Below are positions 1 to 13,424 of a stretch of DNA of 64,000 nucleotides, in pieces. Position numbers and translations under genes: made by a program. The notes beneath the pieces were generated by a model. The model had not been told where the DNA came from. It saw nothing but the letters and a program-made list of their open reading frames with translations, and ran no database searches. This DNA is from Ancylostoma caninum (taxonomy: Eukaryota > Nematoda > Chromadorea > Rhabditida > Ancylostomatidae): positions 620,001 to 684,000 of the forward strand of contig JBAJFG010000080.1 in the NCBI GenBank assembly GCA_037903475.1, written 5' to 3'. Every line of letters begins with the position of its first letter. Position 1 is the stretch's first letter.

Positions 1-2574
1 TATGTGTGGCTCGCAAGGAATCATAACGCTCCGTCAGCGTATGCACCACAGATTGAGAGGGGGCGCCGTAATCTGTGCAAATTTATAGTTCCTCTTCACT
101 GAGGGGAAATTCAATAACTATATGTGTAACTCGAGATGAATAAAATCACAAACACAGTAGTGTGAGACCGAATCAAACAGCACCCTGGTTGATTCAGGAC
201 GACATGTCCACTTGCACAGTTTCGCAGTGTGACCCAATCTCACATTGCGGCAACATCTATCCCTCGCGATGAGAATGAGGACTATGTTTACGGCCTGTCG
301 GAGGACATAAGGCGTGGATAGAAGTCTTTTCTAGAGACCTAGATGAAATAATAAACATGCTAAAAACGTCAATTTCGATATCAAAGAACAAAAAACAAAC
401 ATTCATAAAAGAAAAATGTCAGGTTGGACAATAAGTTCGTGCGGTGTTTCTGAGCATTCGGTGTATTTTCACAAAGTGGGCTAGTTGAACTCAGGTTTTT
501 CTAAAATTTAGTATCCGCAGTACTTCCTCTCCACATCTTGAGCAAGTTCTTGCAAAAAAATCACCTCATAACTCCGCGAACTGTGAGTACAGAACAACGT
601 GCATCCTACAGTCCAAAATAGACTTCTCTGGAGCGGACATGCACTCATGCGCTGTCCCTTCAACAGTAATGGCTTTCACTTATCAGCAGCTCCAGCAGCA
701 TGAGCTGCATTTCCTCCACTATTGTAGTGGAACAGTTGGTGGTGTCGGAGATGTACTTATTGTCCATTTGGAGGGTCATATTTCATGCGACAGAAAATGA
801 AAACTAGCGAGAATAGGGGAAATTGGCTATAATATTCGTAAAGAGCAGACAAGGGTTAGAAGATGGCCTATGATGTGCAGTCGAACTTAGTCGGACCTCG
901 TAAAAAAATTGAGTTGAAAAAAAAACATCATGGACTCACTGTTCAACCCAATAGAAGTAAACAACTAGTAAACAACAATATAAGACTTTCTTTCGCTTTC
1001 TAAAGTGATTCTGAGGAATCGGCAACCAATTTTCGTGAGGACAGACACCCCGAAACGCACCCTTCCCATAATTTCTTGTAAAGATCTATGAGGTGGAAGA
1101 TTGCCTTCAAACACACCTCTCTTCGCGATTTACTCGTGACACTAGGAGATTCTCCTATAAAATGCAAGCTACACCGTTAGAAAGACTTCTTAAGCTCGAC
1201 AGTGACGTCAGTAGAGCTGAGTTGTTCTTGGTACGCCTACTAGTGACGGTGTATTCCTACTAATGTTGTAGTGGAAGACGTTCTTTCTTGAATTTGTGGA
1301 GCACGTGGTAGATCCCATTTTCGATGGGGTTTCACAGTGCTTTAGCCAAAACCAGTTGAATGCACTGGGAGAAGAAGCCTTTGGTAGTAGCTCGTTGAAT
1401 AACATCATCTTGAGCCGCTTTCAGGTCTCTAAAAACGACGTGAGGTCGAAAGATCAGGCCCTACAAAAACGTGTTCATAGAAATCTGTGAGCCACAGTCG
1501 CGTAAGTGAATAAATTACGAAGATACATATACCCAGGTTTTACGAAGAGAGAACATGAGGTCTATTTCGAGATCCGTGTTTGAAGACACTCACCACGTGC
1601 TTCACAACTTTAACGAAGATGGAATTCATCTGGCAGAGGAAGCCTTTGGTGAACTACGTAGCCCGTGAAGTCAAATTATTTTTTGCCGCTCTCAGGCTTC
1701 TCTCTAAAGACGATAAAATTCAGGCTGGGGAGTCCTGGTGCTCCCCTGCTGACGACCTGTGAGGCGCAGCAACATAAATAAACTCGTGATATTTTCAACG
1801 ACAAAATTTTTGTCCCTACATTTGAGCGTAAAAGTTTGTATTCAAAGAAAATTCTTACAGTGGGTCAACATGTGGGAAAGGTTATTCAAGGAATCTTGAA
1901 TGGAATAGAATCCTACACACTTCAAAATTTCAACGTTACTGGCGCTTGTATTCTTTAACAATCCTTTCTGTTTCCATGCTTTCCCATTGATTACGCTCTA
2001 CGGAATCAGTGAAAAAGCATGGAAGCGCGGACGTTTCATTTGTTATGTTCGGCAATACACTCATCCATTTCGTGCCTCCGCCCCAGTTTTGCATATCATG
2101 CATATGTGTTAAGTGAATCGTGTACTGGCATCTGATTCGAAATTTCAATTTCTTCAAGATGGCAACATTTTCCTTTCAGCAGCAAAATCATTTTAGTATT
2201 GTGTGAAGTGAGAAGACATCTGCGATCCCTCTATAATAGTGCGTTGCCTACTAATAGTGATAGCGCTAACATAGCTGCCTTTGATAACGTCCAATTTTAT
2301 TTATTTTTATTCCGCAGAACCTCTAGCGGATTAATCGTATGTAAGAGTGTTCTTGCCCTCCCTCTCCCCTCCCCTCAACCCCGCCTGTATTAAAGCCTAC
2401 ACCCCAGTAAGAGCATGCTGCAAGTGAGATAGTCGGCTAGGTCCCGTCACGATACTGCGTCTCTGAAACGTATAAGTGTTCTGTAGACTTGTCGTTGTTG
2501 TTAACTTATTGGTAGTGATTCGACCGTTCCCCCGAAATTACGAATGACCACGGATTTTTCATTTTCTTCGGGTT
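1..2574. other. Anonymous AT-rich sequence, no gene recognised
   Basis: No reading frame here has recognisable protein similarity or a convincing exon structure. Two stretches near 1340-1450 and 1630-1720 share short blocks (GAAGCCTTTGGT, and a GCCGCT-TCAGG block followed by CTCTAAA), which suggests an old degenerate duplication. Nothing else is visible. Confidence 0.5.
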
Positions 2575-3740
2575 AAATTGTCAAAAATTCTGCATGCGTT
2601 CATGTTTTTTTGGCTAGGCCTTTCAAGCGATATCTGTCTGAATGCAAGGTACCTAATCAATGGAAGACTAGCAGGATCGTGATGCTGTACAAGAAGAGAG
2701 ACCCGCAGGACATCGACAATTATCGCCCCATCTGCGTACTGTCTGTCGTCTACAAGCTTTTCGCGAGTGATTTTTAACAGGGTCGGAAGACAAAAGACGA
2801 AGGACAGCTGTGCGATTAAGTGGGATTTCATTTTAAAAAAAGACTGATTGTGAGTAAGATCGATCACATACACACAGTCAATAGAATCATCGAGAGTATA
2901 AGACGCCTCTTTGACTTACTTCCACGGACATTGCCGTCGACGTCAAGATCGGGGTTCGATCAGGCGACATCGCATCGCCAGAACTACTCAATGCCACCGT
3001 CGAGGACGTGAAGCGGACGCTAGAATGGGATAACATGGGAGTGTAAGTTGATGACCGGTAACTTAACCATATTCGCTTCGTTGACGGCATCGCCCTCGTA
3101 ACACCAACCATCAGCGAAATGGATGCCGGATGACTTCGACAATGCGTGTAGAAAGACTGAGCTCTGAATGAGTCTAACGAAGACGATGTTCATGAGAAAC
3201 GGATGATTCCCGGACCCGGATCCCCATTCTCACTCAAGGGAACAGCCATAGCCGAATGCTCCAGCTACGTATGTCCAGTTTGAGAGATCAACATGGTAAA
3301 CGGCTTCGCTCCAGAGCTGGGCAGAAGAAAACGAGCGGCTTGGGGAGCATCAAGGACGTAGTGAAAAAGACGAAGAACACCAGGTTCCGTGGATCACAGG
3401 GCTCCCTACAGTTGAAGATCACGAACGCTGCCGCTTTCGCCAAGTTGAGCAAGATCAGGTGGGCCGGATACCTCAAGCATCTCAACTACAACACGTGGAC
3501 AAGTAAGTAGTAACCGGACTCCACGGAACGTCAAGCGCACAACAGGGAGAACATCGACGCGATGGTCAGACTTCATGACGATGTCCTTATAAGAAAGATG
3601 TGATGCTTTCGAGTCCCTCGAACGAGCAGAATCCATTGGACAGTTCTGACTCGGAAAAGCGACAAATGGAAGGAATGCTGGCTCCCTCTCGATATACCCG
3701 AAGATCTACGGGAGTCAAGGTGATTCTATGTGATTCAAGA
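2575..3740 (+). pseudogene. Degenerate RTE-type non-LTR retrotransposon, RT ORF remnant
   Basis: Fragments in different frames read as the reverse transcriptase ORF of a nematode RTE element. From 2631 the frame gives YLSECKVPNQWKTSRIVML followed by a KKRDPQDIDNYRPICVLSV block, the conserved start of the RT domain. It stops at a TAA near 2776. Around 2835-2890 a KIDHIHTVNRIIE block follows. From about 2937 a frame gives GVRSGDIASPELLNATVED, and near 3060-3105 a NHIRFVDGIALVTPTISE block corresponds to the RT catalytic region, with the usual ADD changed to VDG. Around 3310-3345 a PELGRRKRAAWG block and near 3450 a KIRWAGYLKHL block mark the C-terminal part. The core palm region between the second and third blocks is deleted. 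The tail ends with TGATTC-type repeats near 3725-3745, as expected for an RTE 3' end. The copy is clearly dead. Confidence 0.85.
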
Positions 3741-4552
3741 CTAATATTTTAGTAGTTTTACTTATTAACTTCTGGAAATCCAAATACTCAAATTATGGGG
3801 ATCTCGACTTTTTCCCACAAATAAAAGTGGTTTTTACCTTCGTCATTTCAACTCGAAACAGACTATTCTTGGTATTTTCTTTTGGTGCAATTGGGAAACT
3901 GTTATTTTTTTCCTCCAGTTTGGTACAGTTTTCAAAATATTAGCCGGTATTGCTCCCAAGTTCATTCACTACATAAGTATATTCTTGGTTCCTACAGAAT
4001 TACGAGATTTTATTGAAATCACATTTATGGAATAATGTTAAGAACTGCTGTTGTGGAAAACCACTGGCTCACTCGACGTGCTTGATTATATCCCGCCCAT
4101 GCTACTCCGTCGCTCATGCCTTCGAACACTACATAGGCTCGAATGAACTGTACGTAGTTCCAGAGCTCACCATGCTATGAACAGCTTTGTTTGAATTGAA
4201 TCATCTTCATAGGTGGCTTTCTGCTGTCCAATTTCAGTGTTTTGGAAGTCACACAGCACAATAGGGTTGTTTTCGATCATCACTTAGCTTTAATGATCAT
4301 CACTTCAGGGTTGTTTATGTGCGAATGCTCATCGAGAATTCATCTCAGCAATCCATCAGCCCTGTCCTCGTTGCCACGCTGACTTCTTCCTCTATTATTT
4401 GGGGTTTCTCATCTATTTTCATTTCTAAATGTTCCATTTAAAGAACGAGTATACATTAGTCGAAGAGGTTGTTAATCTCACGGTAAATTTATTCGAGATG
4501 TTCAAGAAATTGATGTTATAGTTTATTTAGAGTGACACATTTACGAACATTC
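3741..4552. other. Intergenic, nothing recognised
   Basis: AT-rich sequence between the RTE remnant and the Harbinger-like element. No exon, RNA gene or repeat pair was identified. Confidence 0.5.
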
Positions 4553-4555
4553 CTG

Positions 4556-5454
4556 GGCTGGCATGCATCAATAAACCCATGGGTTTTCTCATACCCATGG
4601 GTAGGCTACCCATGGGTAGGGGATGGGTAAACGAAAAACTGTGATGCATGAAGCTCTACCCATCCTAGGTAGCGCTACCCATGGGTAACGCTTAATAAGT
4701 GCCCAATGTGTGATCACGACCACAGCAATAAGTGGACGTCTACTTGAAAAAAAGCCCCGCATTTCAGAAATTCATGTATAAAACCGTTCCGTTCATGTAA
4801 AAAAACCGTTCCGTTCATGTATAAAACCGTTAACCGAGTGAAGCTGATCTTGTCGTTTTTGGAGTCAAATCATCAACTATTAGTCCCAGCACACAATAAA
4901 AACCAGCTCTTGATAGACGGAATCGTTCACGAAACTGCACGTCATCCAAAATGTCGAGGGGATTCGTGCGCTCTCTGAAGACCCTAGGAACTGCTACGCG
5001 GATAAGGCGTTCAAACAACTCCCTCTCGCTATCCTCCATAGAACTGCCTGAAATTAGTACTTACTTTATTCACACAAAGGCACGCAAACATTCCAATAAC
5101 ATCACGAGAACCAAGTCAATAAATCATTGTCAAAATACTGGCCAAGCACAAGAGAAAAGCCGGGAAATGCAACCAAAAATTGTGGTTTCGGAAAGAAACA
5201 GAGGATTCCATGCTCCCACCGAAATTTCAGCCGTCAAGAGGGGCGCAAATCATCCACGGAGCGCCGAATGATGACGTTTATTCAGCATGGATAGAGCTGG
5301 GTAGAGTTTACCAGTCGCTGAACATCTGGTAGACTATACCCATCTCTTTACCCATCCGCTCGTGGGTAAGCAATTTCATGGGTCGCAGGTAATGGCTTAA
5401 ATTGGGGGTTTTGGGTAGCATACCCATGGGTAAACTCAATTATGCATGCCAGCC
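4556..5454. mobile_element. Harbinger/PIF-like non-autonomous DNA transposon
   Basis: The ends are perfect 13-bp inverted repeats, GGCTGGCATGCAT at 4556-4568 and its reverse complement at 5442-5454. They are flanked by the 3-bp direct repeat CTG (4553-4555 and 5455-5457). A 3-bp target duplication is characteristic of PIF/Harbinger transposons. Subterminal regions carry many copies of the palindrome ACCCATGGGT or close variants (4575-4690 and 5335-5435), which could form stems or act as transposase binding sites. The 899-bp body contains only an N-terminal transposase piece on the minus strand, so this copy cannot be autonomous. Palindrome-rich subterminal repeats with a coding relic suggest derivation by internal deletion from a full element. 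Confidence 0.8.
4830..5039 (-). pseudogene. Harbinger transposase (HARBI1-like) N-terminal fragment
   Basis: A 69-codon minus-strand frame starting with ATG at 5039 reads MEDSERELFERLIRV and later FRERFRLSRAGFYCVLGLI. The RFRLS-R-----L--L pattern is typical of the N-terminal region of PIF/Harbinger nucleases (HARBI1 family) just before the DDE domain. The catalytic DDE part is absent, so this is a fragment. It lies inside the inverted-repeat element and supports its assignment. I cannot tell whether the fragment is expressed. Confidence 0.65.
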
Positions 5455-5457
5455 CTG

Positions 5458-8400
5458 CACATTTATCACCATCCTAATCAATTCAAGAACGCAGGAGATT
5501 GAAAGTACATTCATTGCAAGTTATTTCTATGTTAACACTACACTCGCATGCAATACGTAACTTCCGACACAAGATGCAGGAGGCAATTTCGCTCGCAGCA
5601 ACAAATAATTAAATAAGCTTAACCAATCATAAGAGTTTTGAGCGCATTACAATAACAACAGAGCAAAGTGACCTGATCTCGGACTCATGAACGCAAACCC
5701 AGGCGAAACTGGACTGACTAACCAAGCCGTCCGTCTCTTGAAATCATATGATCTATAGGGTAACCCGTCAAGTTAACCATCCTAGTCTGCTTATTACTCC
5801 GGTGCGGGTTTTTATCCGCATCCAAGCAGCAACGGGAACATTTTTTCTCAATCCGTGCATGGTTTGCTGAAAATGGTGCCTCAGGCATCTGCTCTGTAGG
5901 AAATGTTGTATTTTCACTCGTGCTGCCACTGTTTGGCTTCTTGCTCTGATTGCATTTCTGCCCCTACAATCCGGCTAGATTTGGCCGCCAATATTTACAT
6001 ATTTAATATTTCTACAAGTGAATTTCCATTAAACTATTTTAGGCTAGCCCCATAATCAGTGGCCTAAGGCTACTATAATGAAGTGGAATTCACTAGATAT
6101 AGGTGGGTTTCAATAGATAAGTACGGATTTTCCACGACACCCCCAGCGGACTAGATTCGATGGCCCTAATTGGTGCGAATGAACAAATCAGTACTCTGCC
6201 TTATGATCATGTCCTGTGGAAATGGGAGTCCTTGCTTATTTTGTGATTCGAACACGATTTAACTTAACTGAGTACTAATTCCTGAACGAGTTTTCCTTTT
6301 CGATTGCAGTGTGAGAGAACAATTTTTTTTGCGGGCAAAATGTCAATTTCTGAGGAAACTCTCTCGTTGTCAGAACACAACCACAATTCCACGCTATTCA
6401 ACACATTCTTTGGTTCAATCCGATTTATCCCTGCGTGGATACGACCCTCAGAACGACTTCCCCATCTAGAAGCTTAACGATCTTCGTCGGTATTCGAAAG
6501 AATTTGCCAATTTTCAGTGAGGTTATAACTTAGGACGACAGAAGGGTCAACTGGACGAGGCTGTTTTTCTTGAGTTGCACTTTCCGCCACCATTCATCAA
6601 AACGAATTCGAAAATCCAATAAATGAAGCTGCTCAGTGGAGGAGGGGGGAAGGCGAAGTCTTTACCGCTTTGGGACCTAGACCGGAAATAAAAATAATGA
6701 AAACATTAGTTTAAATAATAAATAATTCATAATTATTCAAAAATAGCGATAAAAATAGACAATTGGAAATAAACTCACGCAGGACGTTTCTTTATTTTAT
6801 TTTACAAAGTAATTCGGAAAATTCGACGTCTGTCGTGTGGGTGGGGTCGCCCATGCCCTGCTCCGCCACTGGTGAATCCGTGTCCATGCAGATCATCTGC
6901 AAGTTATACCCTCACCTTAATCCCCAGCCCGTCAACAGCGGAGCGGAATCCATGACTCTAGCTCTCATCGTCTTGCATAGTGTTGCATGAAGTTTAGTTC
7001 TCCAAAAAAAGGTCCTGTGCAGCCATTAAATGAGCAGAGTCGCCGTGTCTGCTAGTGTTTTTCTCCAGCGCTAGGCATAGCAGCCATGACTAAAAACACT
7101 CCCAGAGGAAATGAAACATCGCCATTGTTGCATAGTTGAATAGCTCATGAAACAGATAGGGTAATCTCATTTTGCTTCTCATCTAAGTCTGAAAAGTATT
7201 GCAGTCGCTGTTCCTTACATAAATAGCAGTTTGCCATGGAAAAAAACCATAAGAGACTCAAAACTACCACAAACAATACTGTGCAATTAGCACCTTGGTT
7301 CACAGAGGAGTCATACTTGTGGTGTAACAATTGAGAAGTCTCTCTATTTATATCGTATCCTAATTAAGGATGTGACTATGCTTAGAATAGCTGTTTCTAG
7401 AGCAACAACATGGTTACTCATTTCCACAAAATTCCACAGATGATACTGCAGATATGAACAGCATCATTCTTGCTCAAAAAGCTGCTCCTTTTCCCCCGCA
7501 ACTCTACCTAATCATGACCTTGGAGAGGGAAGATTTCTCAACAGCTAGGTGCATGTCCCATCTTTTAAACCATCTATTAATTAATTCAATAGCGCTTGTA
7601 GTCTTTCAGTATCCGCCGTTGATTTTATAGTCCTATAATTTTTTCTGTCGTCTGCATACATTTTACAGGTGACGTCTAAAGCAAAAATGTCTTTAGAAAT
7701 ATCATACGCGTACGTATATCAGATATCAAGAATATACCCTGGCTTGTAACGGCAGTAAACATCTTTCATAGCTACTGAAAAAAGATCAGGGCTCGCCCTG
7801 ACGTTACATTACTTCTGAAGAGAATGATAGAATTTTTGAAAAACTAGTAAAAATCGAACACCAGCACAGTGTTATGGAAAGGGCCCGATTCAGTGCTAGT
7901 TTCACAGCAATTTTCATAATTCTACAGAAACTTGCTGTAAGAAAACCACTTATAGAATTCCAGTTCAACCACACAAGAAGTGCAACAGGGATATTTATCG
8001 AGGAAACCTCTCAATGTCGCTTATTTACTCCTCTTCTCCAGTTTCTGGAAATAAGACAAACTTCCAGGTAAATTTCAGGGCAGATATTTGAAATTTCCTC
8101 ATTCAATGAGCCGTACCACTTGTCTCTGTGTCTGCTTTTTGCGGATTTCTGCCTCATTAGTCGTACTGCTTGGCAATTGAATCATTCTGGAGCTGGCAGC
8201 TATTTGTTGCACTTTGGCGGGCGAGCTGCTTTTTCGCTGCCAAGGCATAAGTTTGCTTTCTCCAAAGGGTTTCTTCTAATGTGGGCCTCATAATTCGCTT
8301 GTATCAGACTTCTTTTATAACACGTTGCTTCTGCACACTGAGACGATGCAACACTTGTCGCTCATCTAACATGGTCGTTAAGATTGTTGACACTGTCGAA

Positions 8401-11131
8401 GTTATGTGATTTTCGGTGGAAATTCATGAATTTGAGTTGTTCTCTGAACATCGTCTTTATTCTTCTGAATAATTGTCTATCTCATTTGAAGACAACAACT
8501 CCCACCTTCATGCTCTTAGCAGCCAATTTGAGACAGTTCAATGTGAACGAACTGCGTGCTTTTCGCGTGGAAGTGCCAATCTACAGAAGTCCAGAAGTTG
8601 GAATAGTTTCCATGCCATTTGTTGTTTAAACGTGGGCATACTTGGTAAATTCTCTTATTTTCTTCTGCCCCTACCAGGTCCTTACGCGGAAGGGGTCATC
8701 TAGGCCTCTGAGAAAGACGCCACCGCCGAAACTTCAGGCCCTCGACAATAAAATGTTCCACCTGACAACCTTGCAGGCAAATAAAAGAAGCAAGAAGTTA
8801 GATTCCAGCTTGTCCATCCTAGTCAAATTCGGCCTCTAAGACTTCCTCTGCTAGTCTTCCCTCAAGAACTAATTCAAACTACATACTAGCTCTTCAAAAC
8901 AGTTTTACCTTGAGCTTAACGTGAGCCACGATAACAGAGAGCGTTTAGATTACCGCAGTTTTATTGCTATAGGTAGGTACGAAGTTTTCATAATTCCTTG
9001 TGGCTGAATCAACCTTGAAGGACAAATTTTGCCGTAGTGGACAAACCAGAGTCCAGCTTAAGTAGAACATTGCTCTCGACGATTAATTCTTCCGTTTGAA
9101 GTCGAAAATTTTCTATGGATCCGCTAGAAAAAACGCTAAAGCAGCAATGCTTCAGGTGCTACAAACTATCACCAATCATCTCAAACGTTTTTTAACGATT
9201 AGGCATCGTCCATTTCCATGCAGGACTACGACGCTAAAGAAAGGCCTGTCAGAGTTAGATTTATGAGGTGGTGCTGAGCTATGGTTAAAACTCATTTTCG
9301 TCAGTGTAGGGAAGTGTAATATAGAGGTGATTCCCTTCCAATTTTGTGTGTCAGCGTTAGCTTATGCGATCTATTCGATTCAATGCAGAATTGTGTTCAT
9401 GACTCCTCTAAAACATTCAGAGTTATGTGTAAGTTTCCCTGATCAAAACGTATTTGTTTTTTTTTGAATAATATACATAATATGATGAATTCTTGTTTCT
9501 TGAAGTTTCATCAGTTCTAGTGTTGCTGGCATCTGATCATTTCTTAGAGACGTCTCTCCAGCTTCACAAATACAGATTCTCTCCTACTTTAGCAGTACTT
9601 TTGAGGAGAGAGTACGAAAATATCCGACGATAGCGTACGTTGCAAGAAGCGTAAAAATTGAATACAACGAAGAATTAGAAGGCGAGATTTAAAAAAAGAA
9701 AAAAAGGAATCCAAAAAAAAACAAAAGGTTATTAGAATCAAAAGTACTTTTTTCTGTCTTCACGATAAGCACTGGCGCATTTTTCCTCATGAATCACTTT
9801 TAAAACTAAATCATAACCAATCCTACATACGTAACTGCACTATTGCTTGTTTCAGGTGACCAATAATTGGAAATCCAGTGGATCCATGCCCTTGTAAGTT
9901 GTGTGTCTTTTCTGTTCTTCATTCCTTGCTTAGCTTCACGTCATCTGGGGATAGATGTTGTTTTCTTTCAAATACACGATTCGCCAACGCTTCATTCACT
10001 ATCCTCATTTTCCTTGATTAACTTTTTCTGCTTCCTTCAGGATAAATATTATTAAGTCTGGGTCTCATTGAATTGCGCGCTGTTCTTTTTCCTTTCCTCT
10101 CATTTCCTATACTCTTCCTTCCCTTTCTGCCTCGAACCATCTTTTCTGGGGTTCATTTGACCTAGCGGGTGTTTTTGCTGCGAATAAAGAGAATTTCCAC
10201 GTTATTTAACATCCTTTTGGAAACGAGTTGTCAACCAGGCAATTTTTAGCTTCGCGCTCCTTTGAACTTGTCTTCTAGCTCGCCAAGTGATCGCTTGAAT
10301 GCCCTTCTTTTTTTCGAAAAAAAAGTGGTGTTTTGAGTGTAAGCTGGTGTTTCGTCGGATGCCTCGAAAAGCACAATGTTGCGTTGCGTATCCCGGTTTC
10401 AGTGGAATAAACATAAATTATTATACATCGTTTGACACTATTCCAAAGCCTGAACCTTAGATCCTTCCAGAATCCGCTCCGATGGTAATCGCTGGAAATG
10501 AAATCCCAAAACCCAAGAACTGCTCTCAGGAACAACCATCCAATAGTTTTTCTCTGCATGCAGCTACTTACCATTTGTGAGCCATGCATGCCTCAGCAAC
10601 TTCTGCTTCTTGACTTTCTGCCCAATTATCGTCGCATCTACCTTGCGAACGATGTATTCTGGCTTTCAAAAACTTTGCAGACATTCTATTGACGACAGCT
10701 CGTCAGTGTTCAACTACTGGCTGCCGCAAATTTCGTGACATTCCCTACTCTGTCCCTACATGTTTATGGGCCTAGGGGGATGAGGACTCCCGTCGAATGA
10801 ATGTACTTGCAATTAATTATGTTCCACTTCTTCTGCAGCTTTCACTTAGAGTCTTTTCATTAGGGTAGCTCTGTGCACGTATGCATGGATGGGGTGGGAT
10901 AGTTCAGACGCATGGTGAGGCATCATTAAGTCACGTTTGAGCGCTGTCGTTTTTAATAAATGCTGAAGCTTCTCTAGACACATACCTGCTGCACATACAT
11001 GAAAGTGTTGATGCACATACATCAAGGAAACAGAATGAGGCTAACCCGGGGATCGAGAAACAAAAAACATCCATTTTCGGAAGCATTGTCTACGATGATG
11101 TTAATGTATGGTCTGTTAGCCCAAAGGTATG
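5458..11131. other. Long anonymous stretch, no gene recognised
   Basis: Nearly 5.7 kb of AT-rich DNA with only short chance reading frames. No exon with protein similarity, tRNA or long repeat pair could be supported. It could be introns or intergenic DNA of a sparse nematode gene landscape. Confidence 0.45.
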
Positions 11132-11360
11132 GTCTATTAGCTCACAGATGGCGCCTGATCTGACATTGTCTGCAATTACGACTTTGCCTGCAGAATGCGT
11201 CTGGAAGGATATTTTAAGCGATGGCAGTGGGGAAACATAAGAATGGAAGGAACCACACCATATGGATATCGAGAAAGTGCAAAAAATCGGTTAGCCTAAA
11301 AATGGTGAAGTCGTAGTTGCGGACAAAGTCAGATCGGGCACCCTCTGTGAGCTAATAGAC
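11132..11360. mobile_element. MITE with long inverted ends, copy 1
   Basis: The sequence from 11132 (GTCTATTAGCTCACAGATGG) is mirrored at its other end, finishing with TGTGAGCTAATAGAC at 11360. Inside this, 11162-11182 and 11310-11330 are also inverted (GCAATTACGAC against GTCGTAGTTGC plus flanking bases). The inverted ends therefore total roughly 50 bp each, around a 120-bp core without coding capacity. This is the structure of a MITE. The superfamily is not determined. Confidence 0.7.
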
Positions 11361-11363
11361 TGT

Positions 11364-11563
11364 AGCACCTGAGGTGACTTTATCTGCAATTACGACTTTG
11401 TCCGCAGAATGCGTCTTGGAGGAGATCTTACTAAATGGCAGTGGGGAAACATCAGAGTGGAAGGAATCACACCACATACATATCAAAAAAGTGTAAAAAT
11501 TTGATTATCTGGCCGACTTCGGGACGAGGTCGTAATTGCGGACAAAGTCGACGGAGGTGCCAC
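11364..11563. mobile_element. MITE of the same family, adjacent copy 2
   Basis: A second copy lies 3 bp downstream of copy 1 in the same orientation. Its inner inverted repeats are at 11376-11396 (GACTTTATCTGCAATTACGA) and 11529-11549 (reverse complement, 19 of 21 matching). The cores of the two copies align well, sharing AATGGCAGTGGGGAAACAT-like blocks at about 11220 and 11435. Its outer ends are more degraded than those of copy 1, so a tandem arrangement of one older and one better preserved copy is likely. Confidence 0.65.
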
Positions 11564-13424
11564 CTTTGCGCTACCACACTCTATGCATATCATTTTTGCC
11601 CAATGATATACGCTCAGGGAAGAACGCCAAAAATTCGACGGAAAATCCATATTAACACTTACACTGCCTGAACAACGAGATGAAGTAGAGTAGGCCAAGC
11701 AACACTTGAGCCCACCACCAGCTGTGAAATTTTGTCCATGCTAGCGTGAGGAAAAGCCAGAAGAATGCGTCAAAGGTGCACCAATGCATAGAGTATGTAT
11801 AAACTACTCTACACTCCTAATTCATGTATGTATATCACACTTCCTTTAGTCACTATATGAGCTATCGTTGTTGCCTTCGTTGGATTTGAATTAAGAGTGT
11901 ACTTTTGCTTCCCCAGAACCGTGTTAACCAACATTTTTGCAAGGTCATGTGCGCACCATTGGAATCAGCTGATCCAAAAAGTGCAGAGCCTGCTAAAAAG
12001 CATTTAGTACTTATAGCATTCTATGCATTCATGAATGCCTCGAAAATGTCGTAGCTGAAAGAAGGCAATCTTCTTTGCGGGTACATTTTCCGTTCCTTGG
12101 TGAGGTAAAACGGAACTGAAGAAACGAGCGTTGAGGTCATGATTTCTCGAACTCTGTCATAGTCTGCTTCGAATGCGGCGATAGCTGTGTACCCTTGTTT
12201 CTCCTGTTTTTTTCTGCTTTTCAGTTTACTTTTTACAATGTCTGCAAACTTTGTTGCACTCTTCTGCCCTGTGGCCTCCCCCCATCTATCTTTTCCAGTG
12301 AAAAAGCCTGTACAGCCTATATCAGTCACTTTTTCCCAATAATCTGGGGCAAAATGTGCTCAAACATCTATTCTCAAACCAGTCTGAATCTCTGAAACAG
12401 TTTCTCCAAAGTACATAGCAATGGCACATAGTATGTACATTTTAGTAGCTTCGTGAAGATCTCAAGGGATTAGTTTTTGCGCAAAAGCACTAAAATAAAG
12501 AGTTAAGTCACCATTTACGTCAATGAAGGTGCTACTGCTCTCGAATACACGTCTTTCACTGCAGAGTACAGCTTCCCTCAGCGAGCAGATTTGCCCGCAA
12601 GGCACTGCAGCACATGTGGCATATGTACAAACAAATTCCACCCCTTAAATCCACACATTGCTACCACATATCACCGTCGCGATTCTGTCCTGTTCATCGA
12701 TTAAAGCTGCTATTTCGTTTCTCGCCATTTTCATGCACAAAACATCGAAAACAGCATGCAGACTGGCAATGGCAACATATCCATACTGCAGCCCTTCCAG
12801 GTTTTTTCGCGAATTTTCCCCGTTTTAACAAGTGTTTTCCCTGCGAAAGCAATTTTTGATGTTTGTGGGTGTGCATACTCTCCCTTTAATAGGAAAAGCA
12901 ATACTTCAGCACATTTAGATTAACACTGGAATGGACCTTTTTCGAAACAACAATGATTAGCTATTCTTTGCCTCCCTCCTACAAGAAGGCCTTGGAAACC
13001 CACAAATTTTGTCGCACCTCCCTGCTTTGCTTGCGGAAGGGCTCGAAGCCATCAAGCTGTTGCGCTCCATCACAGAAAAGACAACGTCGCCAAATATTAA
13101 ACCCTTCTTCACTAATTTCTCTACAAATATTTCATTCTCGAAACGGACCGTAGCAGATTACTACTGCTCACAAAAAAGGTATATGTATTGTATGTAGAAT
13201 ATTGCCTGCATGCAGTCAAGTCGCAAAATGATTACCTAGCTGATTTTCTCAGAGTCCATATGCTTGCAGTTTTTGCCTCATGTTACTGACGGCATCCTAT
13301 CTACTGTATTGAGATTACCCATGGTAGGGGTGTTAACGTGCCCTTTGCCTTGTACCCACCAACATGTTCAACCATGACCTGGATATTATTGAGATTAGCC
13401 AGGGTAAACATGTTGACGCCCTTG
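11564..13424. other. Intergenic, no supported gene
   Basis: No domain or exon structure was recognised. A minus-strand frame of 102 codons at 12021-12329, rich in Lys and Arg, begins at a GTG rather than an ATG and has no recognised similarity. It is left unannotated. Confidence 0.4.

Noticed and set aside
12021..12329. 102-codon minus-strand frame
   Set aside because: It begins at GTG, has no recognised similarity and no splice context that I could support.
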